64,000 nt of DNA from Paenibacillus peoriae (GTDB lineage: Bacteria > Bacillota > Bacilli > Paenibacillales > Paenibacillaceae). Where the stretch lies: contig NZ_CP092831.1 of NCBI RefSeq assembly GCF_022531965.1, forward strand, positions 2,384,001-2,448,000, in the 5' to 3' direction. Under the pieces are notes generated by a model that saw nothing but the letters and a program-made list of their open reading frames with translations, made no database searches and was not told where the DNA came from. Within the stretch, counting starts at the first letter, position 1. Each line of letters starts with the position of its first letter. The position numbers were made by a program, and so were the translations under genes. Below are positions 9,053-16,824 of this stretch, piece after piece.

Positions 9053-10006
9053 ATGAGCTCGTTTTTAACGAAAAGACTGACGTATATGGTTATTATTTTG
9101 TTGGCCGCATCGATGATGATTTTTTTCCTGTATGCCATGACACCGGGAGATTTCATTAGCGGCAATCTGAAGCTGTCGCCAGAGAGAAAGGCGGAGCTGA
9201 GGGAAATTTACGGCCTAAATAAGCCTATTCTTGAACGCTATGGAAATTGGCTAGGCAATGCGCTGCATGGCAATTTTGGCTATTCGCTTGCCCAGCAGAA
9301 GCCGGTGCTGACCTTATTTAATGAATATATCTGGAACTCGTTTTTGCTGGCCGTTATATCGACCTTCCTGACCTGGTTTATCGCGGTCATTATTGGTGTG
9401 GTTGCTGCTTATAAGCAGTATTCATGGTTTGATACTTTGGTAATGGTAATGATTTTCGCTGCCATGTCTGTGCCCTCTTTTTTTATCGGACTGTATCTGA
9501 TTAAAATCGCAGCGGTTGACCTGAAGTGGTTGCCACCCGGTGGCATGCTCAATACGGGCAGTAACGCTACAGGTATGGAGTATGTGAAGGAGGTTCTCCA
9601 GCATATGACCTTGCCAGTGATCGTTATGACGCTGCTGGGACTGGGGTCGTTGACCCGCTACTTCCGTAGCAATATGATCGACGTGATCCAGCAGGATTAT
9701 ATACGCACAGCCCGTGCAAAGGGCTTAAAGGAAAGAAAGGTACTTTTTACGCACGCATTGAGAAATGCATTACTGCCTGCCATTACGCTCGTTGGCTTCG
9801 AATTACCTGCGCTGTTTGGCGGGTCCCTGATTATTGAAAAGATTTTTAATTGGCCGGGGATCGGTCAGTTGTACATGCAATCCTTTTCGCTCCGGGATTA
9901 TCCGCTACTTATGGGCTTTACGATGCTAATTGCCATATTGAGCGTGATCGGGACACTGTTGTCCGATATTTTGTATCGCATCGCGGACCCGCGTGTGAAA
10001 GTGTAA
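9053..10006 (+). CDS. Peptide ABC transporter permease (DppB/AppB type)
   Basis: A 317-residue permease with six expected membrane spans. The first is at about residues 10-30, and the family N-terminal segment LREIYGLNKPILERYGNWL follows it outside. The EAA-type loop near residues 215-240 (DYIRTARAKGLKERKVLFTH) contacts the ATPases. The start ATG follows AAAGGAGTCTGTC. It sits 107 bases after the binding protein, across the stem-loop, and 15 bases before the partner permease. Confidence 0.9.
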   Translation: MSSFLTKRLTYMVIILLAASMMIFFLYAMTPGDFISGNLKLSPERKAELREIYGLNKPILERYGNWLGNALHGNFGYSLAQQKPVLTLFNEYIWNSFLLAVISTFLTWFIAVIIGVVAAYKQYSWFDTLVMVMIFAAMSVPSFFIGLYLIKIAAVDLKWLPPGGMLNTGSNATGMEYVKEVLQHMTLPVIVMTLLGLGSLTRYFRSNMIDVIQQDYIRTARAKGLKERKVLFTHALRNALLPAITLVGFELPALFGGSLIIEKIFNWPGIGQLYMQSFSLRDYPLLMGFTMLIAILSVIGTLLSDILYRIADPRVKV

Positions 10007-10021
10007 GAAGGGGGCTAAGGA

Positions 10022-10948
10022 ATGTCATCCGTGAGCAGTAATTTGAGCAAGAGCAACGGCAGACTGCAAGCAACTGTTAAATCTTCAATGTGGCAGCAAG
10101 CGCTCCGGCAGCTGTTCAGAAACAAGCTTGCTATGGCTGGTCTGCTCGTCGTGGTATTTATGTTTTTGCTCTGTTTTATCGGCCCGCTATTTTCTCCTTA
10201 TTCCGATAATAAAACAAATATATTAATGATGAACAAGGCGCCAAATATCCATCACTGGTTAGGAACAGACAAGCTGGGACGGGATGTGCTGACACGTGTG
10301 ATGCAGGCAGGTCAAATTTCTCTTACCGTGGGTTTGGCTTCCATGGTATTGTCAGTCTTTTTGGGGGCTACGCTGGGGGTCATATCCGCATATTTTCGCG
10401 GGATTGCAGATCAGATTATTATGCGCGTTGCTGATTTGCTGCTGACAATTCCCAGTTTGCCCCTGCTATTTATTATGGGCGCGCTGCTATCTGATTGGAA
10501 GGTTCCACCCGATCAACGGATGTATATTGTCATGCTGATGCTTAGTCTGGTCAACTGGCCGGGGATTGCACGGATGGTGAGGGGCCAGATGCTTAGTTTG
10601 CGGGAACGTGAATTTATGCAAGCCGCGACGGTACTGGGACTCTCGAATCGTCGAAAGCTGTTCAAGCATCTGCTGCCGAATATTTTACCGTTGTTGATCG
10701 TTATCGCTACATTGAATATTGGCGGAGCTATCTTGAGTGAATCTGTACTCAGCTTCTTTGGCCTTGGCGTGCTACCCACGACACCAACTTGGGGCAATAT
10801 GATTGATGCCGCTAACAATGTGCTGGATTTTCAGCAACGACCGTGGTTGTGGATACCGCCAGGACTGTCTATTTTTGCTACAGTCATCGCTATTAATATT
10901 TTTGGTGACGGGCTGCGGGATGTACTTGACCCGAAACATAAGAGGTAG
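10022..10948 (+). CDS. Peptide ABC transporter permease (DppC/AppC type)
   Basis: A 308-residue second permease. The N-terminal OppC-type segment is visible (about residues 25-60, with the first membrane span near 38-58), then HHWLGTDKLGRDVLTR near residues 77-92, which is diagnostic for the DppC branch. The coupling loop is EREFMQAATVLGLSNRRKLF near 196-215. The gene follows a GGGGGCTAAGG ribosome site and ends 13 bases before the first ATPase. Confidence 0.9.
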   Translation: MSSVSSNLSKSNGRLQATVKSSMWQQALRQLFRNKLAMAGLLVVVFMFLLCFIGPLFSPYSDNKTNILMMNKAPNIHHWLGTDKLGRDVLTRVMQAGQISLTVGLASMVLSVFLGATLGVISAYFRGIADQIIMRVADLLLTIPSLPLLFIMGALLSDWKVPPDQRMYIVMLMLSLVNWPGIARMVRGQMLSLREREFMQAATVLGLSNRRKLFKHLLPNILPLLIVIATLNIGGAILSESVLSFFGLGVLPTTPTWGNMIDAANNVLDFQQRPWLWIPPGLSIFATVIAINIFGDGLRDVLDPKHKR

Positions 10949-10961
10949 GTGATCATACACC

Positions 10962-11945
10962 ATGGACAATTTACTTTCCATTGAACATTTAAGCACTCAT
11001 TTTTATACAGAAGAAGGAACGGTTAAAGCGGTGGATGATATCAGCTTCCGTGTGAAGCCGGGGGAAACGGTATGCATTGTCGGTGAATCGGGCTGCGGCA
11101 AAAGTATTACCGCGATGTCGATCATGGGTCTCATCCAGAGTCCTGGTGGTAAGGTGACAGGCGGAAGCATCCGTTTTGAGGAAACCGATCTGCTAGGGCT
11201 TAGCAGAAATGAGATGCGCACGATTCGTGGGCATGAAATATCCATGATCTTTCAGGAGCCGATGTCTTCATTGAATCCAGTCATGACCATTGGTGAACAG
11301 CTATCCGAACCACTGATTGAGCATTTGAAAATGGGCCGTAAGGAAGCTCGTAAGCGAGCACTGGAGCTGATCGAACAGGTCGGTATATCCCGGCCGGAGC
11401 AGATTTTAAAAAGCTATCCGCATGAGCTGAGCGGGGGGATGCTGCAGCGAATTATGATTGCGATTGCTGTTTCTTGCGGTCCCAAGCTGCTTATCGCGGA
11501 TGAGCCAACCACAGCGCTGGATGTAACGATTCAGGCGCAAATTCTGGATATGCTGCGTGAATTTAAAGCCCAATCCAATATGTCGCTCATGCTAATCACC
11601 CATGATCTGGGTGTTGTCGCCGAAATGGCTGATTACGTCATAGTGATGTATGCAGGCAAGATCGTCGAGGAAGGCGAAGTGGTACAGCTGTTCAATCATC
11701 CCAAGCATCCTTATACACAGGGGTTACTAAAGTCCAAACCGGTGCTTAATCAGCGCCAAGAGGAACTGTATTCCATCCCCGGGCAGGTCCCTAATCCGCT
11801 GGAGCTGACGACTTCCTGTTATTTTCACGACCGCTGTGGGCATTGCATGGACATTTGCCGTATAAAAGAGCCTACATTAAAAGAAGTTTCAGCTCAGCAG
11901 AAAGCATCCTGCTGGCTATATGAGGAGGCGGTTGTTCATGGCTGA
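10962..11945 (+). CDS. Peptide ABC transporter ATP-binding protein (DppD/OppD type)
   Basis: A 327-residue ATPase. Walker A is GESGCGKS at 41-48, the signature is LSGGM, Walker B is LLIADEPTTALD, and the H-loop is LITHDLG. The C-terminal oligopeptide-specific extension carries a cysteine cluster (CYFHDRCGHCMDIC), which in OppD-type proteins binds an iron-sulfur cluster or metal. The start ATG follows AGGTAGGTGATC. Its 3' end overlaps the next start by 8 bases, indicating coupled expression of the two ATPases. Confidence 0.92.
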   Translation: MDNLLSIEHLSTHFYTEEGTVKAVDDISFRVKPGETVCIVGESGCGKSITAMSIMGLIQSPGGKVTGGSIRFEETDLLGLSRNEMRTIRGHEISMIFQEPMSSLNPVMTIGEQLSEPLIEHLKMGRKEARKRALELIEQVGISRPEQILKSYPHELSGGMLQRIMIAIAVSCGPKLLIADEPTTALDVTIQAQILDMLREFKAQSNMSLMLITHDLGVVAEMADYVIVMYAGKIVEEGEVVQLFNHPKHPYTQGLLKSKPVLNQRQEELYSIPGQVPNPLELTTSCYFHDRCGHCMDICRIKEPTLKEVSAQQKASCWLYEEAVVHG

Positions 11946-12906
11946 GCCGTTGTTGGAAATAGACCGCTTAAAAACGTACTTTCCCGTGAAGTCCGGGTTT
12001 ATGAACCGTACTTCAGGACATGTGCGGGCGGTAGACGATATCAGCTTTACAATCCGTCAGGGTGAAACCTTCGGGTTGGTAGGGGAATCGGGGAGTGGTA
12101 AAAGCACGGTGGGCCGCACGATTGTTAGATTGACGGATAAAACGGACGGTACCGTAAAATACAAAGGGGTGGATCTGCACAGCTTGTCTGCCAAAGGGAT
12201 GCAGGAGCTTCGTCCTAAAATTCAGCTGATCTTTCAAGACCCGTATAGCTCGCTGAATCCCCGTGTACGGATTGGTGATGCCATTGGTGAGGCGCTACTG
12301 GATCACGGTATAGCTACCAAAGAGGAGGTCCGGCAGATTGTGCTGGACGTGCTCAAGCTATGTGGATTGTCCGAATATCATATCGACCGTTTCCCCCATG
12401 AATTTTCGGGAGGTCAACGTCAACGGATCGGCATTGCCCGAGCGTTGGCGCTTCAGCCGGATCTAATTATCGCTGATGAGCCGGTATCAGCGCTGGATGT
12501 GTCCATACAGGCGCAGATTATTAACCTATTCGCCAAATTGCAGGCCGAACGGGGTTTGACATATTTGTTCATCTCGCATGATTTGAGCGTGGTGGAACAT
12601 TTGTGTTCCCGTATTGGCGTGATGTATCTAGGCTCTATGGTCGAAACAGCTTCGCGTGACGAGTTATTCGGCAATCCGCTGCATCCGTATACGAAGGCGT
12701 TGCTGTCGGCTGTGCCTATTCCGGTGCCGAAGTTGAAAAGAGAACGAATTTTGCTCAAGGGGGATATTCCTAGTCCGGTTAATCCGCCTTCGGGCTGCAA
12801 ATTCCATACTCGCTGCCCCTTTGCCATCGGGCGTTGTTCTAAAGAGATTCCACTCTATCGTGAGGCACGTCCAGATCACTGGGTAGCTTGCCATTTGGCT
12901 GAATGA
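11938..12906 (+). CDS. Peptide ABC transporter ATP-binding protein (DppF/OppF type)
   Basis: A 322-residue ATPase paired with the preceding one. Walker A is GESGSGKS at 49-56, the signature is FSGGQRQR, and Walker B is LIIADEPVSALD. A C-terminal cysteine pair lies in FHTRCPFAIGRC. I choose ATG 11938 over the in-frame ATG at 11920 because the GAGGAGGCGG ribosome site lies between them. It is the last gene of the operon and is followed by a strong terminator. Confidence 0.92.
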   Translation: MAEPLLEIDRLKTYFPVKSGFMNRTSGHVRAVDDISFTIRQGETFGLVGESGSGKSTVGRTIVRLTDKTDGTVKYKGVDLHSLSAKGMQELRPKIQLIFQDPYSSLNPRVRIGDAIGEALLDHGIATKEEVRQIVLDVLKLCGLSEYHIDRFPHEFSGGQRQRIGIARALALQPDLIIADEPVSALDVSIQAQIINLFAKLQAERGLTYLFISHDLSVVEHLCSRIGVMYLGSMVETASRDELFGNPLHPYTKALLSAVPIPVPKLKRERILLKGDIPSPVNPPSGCKFHTRCPFAIGRCSKEIPLYREARPDHWVACHLAE

Positions 12907-12930
12907 ACAGAGCTAGTCAACAAATTTTAA

Positions 12931-12993
12931 AGCCGTTGAAACGGCAGACCGATCACAAGAGTGAAAGGGGTCTACTGTTTCAACGGCTTTTTA
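12931..12993 (+). terminator. Rho-independent terminator of the peptide ABC operon
   Basis: AGCCGTTGAAAC (12931-12942) and GTTTCAACGGCT (12977-12988) are perfect 12-base complements followed by TTTTT. Confidence 0.9.
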
Positions 12994-13020
12994 ATGTTGT
13001 TGTGATTCAAACCGCTTGGG

Positions 13021-13050
13021 TTGACAACACGCTTGGAGCAGCGTTATATT
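13021..13050 (+). promoter_or_regulatory. Sigma-A promoter of rpsN2
   Basis: TTGACA (13021-13026), an 18-base spacer, then TATATT (13045-13050). The Zur operator begins at the next base, so bound Zur would block initiation. Confidence 0.8.
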
Positions 13051-13077
13051 AAATAGTAATCGTAATTATTACTATTT
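13051..13077 (+). promoter_or_regulatory. Zur operator
   Basis: AAATAGTAAT (13051-13060) and ATTACTATTT (13068-13077) form a perfect 10-base inverted repeat around seven bases. This matches the TCGTAATnATTACGA-type box of Bacillus Zur in its core. It sits at the transcription start of the zinc-free S14 gene, a known Zur target in Firmicutes. Confidence 0.85.
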
Positions 13078-13172
13078 ATGGTGTGAAATCATGTTCATAT
13101 CCGTGTTCATCAATCTCGTGGTAGTGATGGTGAACCTTCATGATTGGCATATAACACAAGGAGGAGCTTTAC

Positions 13173-13442
13173 ATGGCCAAGAAGTCAAAAGTCGTAAAAG
13201 AGAAGAAACGCCAGGAAATTGTAGCTAAATATGCGGACCTGAGACGTGAATTGAAAGCAAAAGGGGACTACGAAGCTTTGCAAAAGCTTCCGCGTGACTC
13301 ATCTCCAACACGCCTGAAAAGCCGTTGTGAGCTGACAGGAAGACCCAGAGGATACTTGCGCAAATTCAAGCTGTCTCGTATAGCGTTCCGCGAGTTGGCA
13401 CATCAAGGCCAAATTCCAGGCATTACGAAATCAAGCTGGTAA
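13173..13442 (+). CDS. rpsN: Ribosomal protein S14, zinc-independent form
   Basis: An 89-residue S14 of the C-minus type (B. subtilis RpsN2/YhzA). It replaces the zinc-binding S14 in the 30S subunit when zinc is scarce. The C-terminal half ([20 protein letters not shown]) is the S14 signature. Only one cysteine (RCELTG) is present and the two CxxC pairs of the zinc form are absent. The start ATG follows AAGGAGGAGCTTTAC. The Zur box and promoter upstream support zinc-starvation control. Confidence 0.95.
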   Translation: MAKKSKVVKEKKRQEIVAKYADLRRELKAKGDYEALQKLPRDSSPTRLKSRCELTGRPRGYLRKFKLSRIAFRELAHQGQIPGITKSSW

Positions 13443-13524
13443 ACAGGCACTTATGTTGATCGCCAGCGCATGTAGATTATCTGTGTTGTTAACTTGAGGG
13501 TATGTCTGATAGAAGGCTGTAACG

Positions 13525-13566
13525 GGAATGCTTCATGTCGTAGGGTGACATGGGGCATTCCTTTTC
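13525..13566 (+). terminator. Rho-independent terminator
   Basis: GGAATGC and TCATGTC on the left pair with GACATG and GGCATTCC on the right (13525-13562), followed by TTTT. It separates rpsN2 from the metal transporter gene. Confidence 0.75.
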
Positions 13567-13589
13567 CATGGAAAATATTATCGTTTGTA

Positions 13590-13618
13590 TTGATTCTCCT
13601 CAGCTGGTTAGGTAGAAT
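13590..13618 (+). promoter_or_regulatory. Sigma-A promoter of the CDF transporter
   Basis: TTGATT (13590-13595), a 17-base spacer, then TAGAAT (13613-13618), 74 bases before the start codon. No Zur box was seen here. Confidence 0.65.
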
Positions 13619-13691
13619 ATGGACGGGTTAAAAATAATACATAACAAACGATGATATAACAGATTATGTATACCTCAGGAGGAGCTACAAG

Positions 13692-14684
13692 ATGGAAGTG
13701 AAACAGAAAGAGGACTCCTTTTGGAGTATGGTCAAAAAAGGAAACAAATCTTCGGGCTCGGCGGCGTTAGGTAATACTGGCATTGCCTTGATTAAGGGGA
13801 TTGCTTTTGCCTTGACAGGTAGTGGTTCTATGTTTGCTACGATGATGCATTCCATTGCGGATGCAGTGAATCAAATGTTTGTGTTCGCGGGCAGTGTACT
13901 AGCAGAGAAAAAACCGACAAAACGCTTTCCTACCGGCTTTGGACGGGTGATTAACCTGTTCTGTATGGTTGCTGTTATTGTCGTAACGATCATGGCCTAT
14001 GAAACCGCATTGGAAGGCATTCATTTGCTTCAGCATCCGGCTGAATCTACACATGGATTTTGGATTAATGTAGTAGTGCTGATTTTGTCACTAGTGGTGG
14101 ACGGATTTGTATGGAGCAAAGCGATGAAAGAAGTGCTGCATGAATCCAGAGTAGAAGCGAAGGGGCTAAGCATTTTCACCACTGCGTTCCGCCACGTGGG
14201 GCGTGCTGCACCGCCAACCCGTCTGGTATTTTATGAAGATTTGGTAGCAACAACGGGGGGAGTACTCGCCCTGCTAGCAGTGGTGGTCACATCGCTGACC
14301 GATTTTAAACTGTTGGACGGTATTTCAAGTATTCTCATCGGTTGTCTGATGGTCGGTGTTGCTTTCCGGGTCGGTTACGACAACATGGTAGGTTTGATCG
14401 GTGTATCTGCTCCTCCTGATATCGAAGAACGTGTGGCTTCCATTATTCTAGCAGACACACATGTTACGGATATTTATCAAATGCGTATTTTGCAGGAAGG
14501 ACGCTACTATCACGTGGAAGGGTTGATTGAGCTTACACCGGGCATGACGCTGGCAGATGCTGACGATATTAAATTTAGAGTCGAGGACGCTTTGCTACGT
14601 GATCCTAATATCTCAGATGCAGCACTGGGTATTCTGGAGGATGACGGAATTAAAAACTGGAAACCAGAAAAGCCAAAGGTCTAG
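13692..14684 (+). CDS. Cation diffusion facilitator (CDF) metal transporter
   Basis: A 330-residue CDF protein that should export a divalent metal by proton antiport. About six spans are followed by a cytoplasmic domain (about 235-320). The second-span site reads HSIADAVNQ, the usual HxxxD. The fifth-span counterpart reads YEDLVATTGG, with glutamate in place of histidine and no aspartate four residues later, as in the ZnT9-like branch. Substrate is therefore uncertain. A ribosome site AGGAGGAGCTACAAG precedes the ATG. It lies next to a zinc-starvation gene but has its own promoter and lacks a Zur box. Confidence 0.82.
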   Translation: MEVKQKEDSFWSMVKKGNKSSGSAALGNTGIALIKGIAFALTGSGSMFATMMHSIADAVNQMFVFAGSVLAEKKPTKRFPTGFGRVINLFCMVAVIVVTIMAYETALEGIHLLQHPAESTHGFWINVVVLILSLVVDGFVWSKAMKEVLHESRVEAKGLSIFTTAFRHVGRAAPPTRLVFYEDLVATTGGVLALLAVVVTSLTDFKLLDGISSILIGCLMVGVAFRVGYDNMVGLIGVSAPPDIEERVASIILADTHVTDIYQMRILQEGRYYHVEGLIELTPGMTLADADDIKFRVEDALLRDPNISDAALGILEDDGIKNWKPEKPKV

Positions 14685-14735
14685 AAACGATAAATCCAGG
14701 CCAATCTGGACTCAGTCTGGCAAAAGAGTAGAACA

Positions 14736-14778
14736 AGAACTTCCATGACTACAGCAACGTGGCGTGGAGGTTCTTTTG
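14736..14778 (+). terminator. Rho-independent terminator
   Basis: AGAACTTCCATG (14736-14747) pairs with CGTGGAGGTTCT (14763-14774) with wobble pairs, followed by TTTT. Confidence 0.7.
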
Positions 14779-14806
14779 TGTTTTGCGGTATTGTTTTTCT
14801 ACCCCT

Positions 14807-14835
14807 TTGAATTTAGGATGATTGTTAGATACAAT
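14807..14835 (+). promoter_or_regulatory. Sigma-A promoter of the uronide catabolism operon
   Basis: TTGAAT (14807-14812), a 17-base spacer, then TACAAT (14830-14835), 57 bases before the heparinase-like start. Confidence 0.75.
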
Positions 14836-14849
14836 GAAAGCGTTAACAA
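14834..14849 (+). promoter_or_regulatory. cre site (CcpA operator)
   Basis: The 16 bases ATGAAAGCGTTAACAA fit the B. subtilis cre consensus WTGNAANCGNWNNCAW at every defined position. The site overlaps the last two bases of the -10 element and the start site, the place where CcpA represses. This fits glucose repression of a polysaccharide-use operon. Confidence 0.82.
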
Positions 14850-14891
14850 AAAGAGGGTGAAACGAATGCTTCTCATGGGGAGGAAAGGCAA

Positions 14892-16796
14892 ATGAGTCTT
14901 CTGAGGGAGGCTTGGCCTGCTTCGCGGCTCGTTAAGGCGCTGGCTGGTAGTATGCAGGATTCAGCAAGGCAACGGTTAAGGAGTAATTGGACAAAAAGGC
15001 TGCGGACGACTGTCTCTGAGCCGATATACGCCGAGTTTTGGAAGGATATTGAGCGTGCCTGTAAAGATAATCGGGAAACATCATGGCCTGAACTGCCGTT
15101 GTCTCTGTTTCGGGAATTTGCTAATACAGGGGAGCGCAAACCGTATGAGGATGTGTACTTTGGACGGCGTGGACGACTGGTTGCTATAGTGCTGGAAGCG
15201 GTTGTCAAGCCGGAGCCTCGAAAGATAAAAGCGGTGGAAAGCGGTCTGCTGGACATATGCAGCGAGTACACCTGGGCGCTTCCTGCACATGTCAATGAAG
15301 AGGACACAGTAACACCGCCTTGGCAGCAGGTGGATTTATTCACGTCCGAAACAGCACAAATGCTGGTTGAAATTTTATTGCTGCTAGGAGAACAACTGGC
15401 TAGCCATGTGGTCGCTCAGGTGCACGAAGAGATCGAACGTCGTGTACTGGAACCCGTTTTTTGGCAGCCTCGTCATTTTGGATGGGAAACCGCAGATCAT
15501 AACTGGTCGGCAGTATGTGCTTCGGGTTGTGGAATTGCAGCATTGCTGCTGGTAGAAGATGACTTTTCCAGAGCGGTAGCCATCGAGAGCATGCTGGGCG
15601 CACTGGATTGTTTTTTGGCAGGCTACAGTGAGGACGGGGGATGCCCCGAAGGCGTAGGATACTGGGTGTACGGCTTTGGTTATTTCATTTATTTTGCCGA
15701 TATGCTGCGTGAGTTTACCGAAGGAGCAGTGGATATTCTGAACTCGGAAAAGATTAGGCAAATCGCAGCCTTTGCAGAGCGGGTTCATCTGTCGGATGGC
15801 ATTTTTGCTAATTATTCGGACAGTAGTGAAACGGAACGTTTGCCTTCCGGACTCATCTCTCATTTGAATTCATTGCAAGAACGACCATCTACACTCCCTT
15901 TCTGCGTACCTGGTCTGTTGGAAGACCCCTGTCGCCGCTGGGCTCATGTATTGCGTAATCTGGTCTGGACGAATCCTTTGGCATTTGGGAGCGGTGAGAC
16001 CGTTGCCAATTATTTGCCGCAACTTGGTTGGCTGATGTGCCGCAGCCGCAGTTCCAGCCATAGTGGATATGGAAGCCAAAAGGGTGAATCAGGTATCATG
16101 CTTGCATTTTCAGCGAAGGCTGGGCATAACAATGAACCGCACAATCATAACGATCTTGGACACTTCATCCTTCATGGTGGTGGCGAAAATCTATTGTGTG
16201 ATCTGGGAGCAGGCTTATACACGAAGGCCTATTTTTCACCGGGAAGAGAGTCGATTATCAATATCTCCTCCGGAGGTCACTCCGTGCCTGTCATCAATGG
16301 GACTATGCAGCAATCGGGCGCAAAGGCAAAGGCGGTTGTACTGGATATTGCTTTGGATGAGCAGGAGGAGGTACAGCCAGGCACAAGACTTAAGCTTGAT
16401 TTGACATCTGCTTATCCCGTAGAAGAATTGGCAGTCTTCACCCGCTCCTTCACATGGACTGTGCTGGAGGGAAGCAAGGGAGCAAGGCTTACCGTCACAG
16501 ATCATTTTGAGTTTGAAACGTCTGGCGTTAGCATGAAGTCATGGGATGTGGAGGAGCTTTTCATCAGCCGCATTCAGCCTAATCTGGGAGCAAACTTCGT
16601 GGAATGGAAGGGAACGAGCGCGGTCGTCAGGCTAGATTATGATGCCAGCGTGCTGCGGGCGGGGGTGGAGGCTGTGAAGCACATAGATCATGACGGAGTT
16701 CCCTTTGTGTTTTATAAAACATCGCTGCAGCTGGGCTCCAATCACTGGAACGGTTCTGCAAGCGTAGATTGCAATCTGTTTTTTACCATACATTAA
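14892..16796 (+). CDS. Heparinase II/III-like polysaccharide lyase
   Basis: A 634-residue protein with an N-terminal alpha-helical toroid (about 1-370) and a C-terminal beta-sandwich (about 380-634). The heparinase II/III signature is in GHNNEPHNHNDLGHFILHGG near residues 413-432, with the histidines and asparagines that form the active site, followed by LLCDLGAGLYT. No signal peptide is present, so it probably cleaves imported uronic-acid oligosaccharides. The start ATG follows GGGGAGGAAAGGCAA. It heads a three-gene operon with a GH88 hydrolase that would act on its unsaturated products. The exact polymer is unknown. Confidence 0.85.
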   Translation: MSLLREAWPASRLVKALAGSMQDSARQRLRSNWTKRLRTTVSEPIYAEFWKDIERACKDNRETSWPELPLSLFREFANTGERKPYEDVYFGRRGRLVAIVLEAVVKPEPRKIKAVESGLLDICSEYTWALPAHVNEEDTVTPPWQQVDLFTSETAQMLVEILLLLGEQLASHVVAQVHEEIERRVLEPVFWQPRHFGWETADHNWSAVCASGCGIAALLLVEDDFSRAVAIESMLGALDCFLAGYSEDGGCPEGVGYWVYGFGYFIYFADMLREFTEGAVDILNSEKIRQIAAFAERVHLSDGIFANYSDSSETERLPSGLISHLNSLQERPSTLPFCVPGLLEDPCRRWAHVLRNLVWTNPLAFGSGETVANYLPQLGWLMCRSRSSSHSGYGSQKGESGIMLAFSAKAGHNNEPHNHNDLGHFILHGGGENLLCDLGAGLYTKAYFSPGRESIINISSGGHSVPVINGTMQQSGAKAKAVVLDIALDEQEEVQPGTRLKLDLTSAYPVEELAVFTRSFTWTVLEGSKGARLTVTDHFEFETSGVSMKSWDVEELFISRIQPNLGANFVEWKGTSAVVRLDYDASVLRAGVEAVKHIDHDGVPFVFYKTSLQLGSNHWNGSASVDCNLFFTIH

Positions 16797-16824
16797 TTTT
16801 CATTTTGAATGGGAGGCAGACAGG

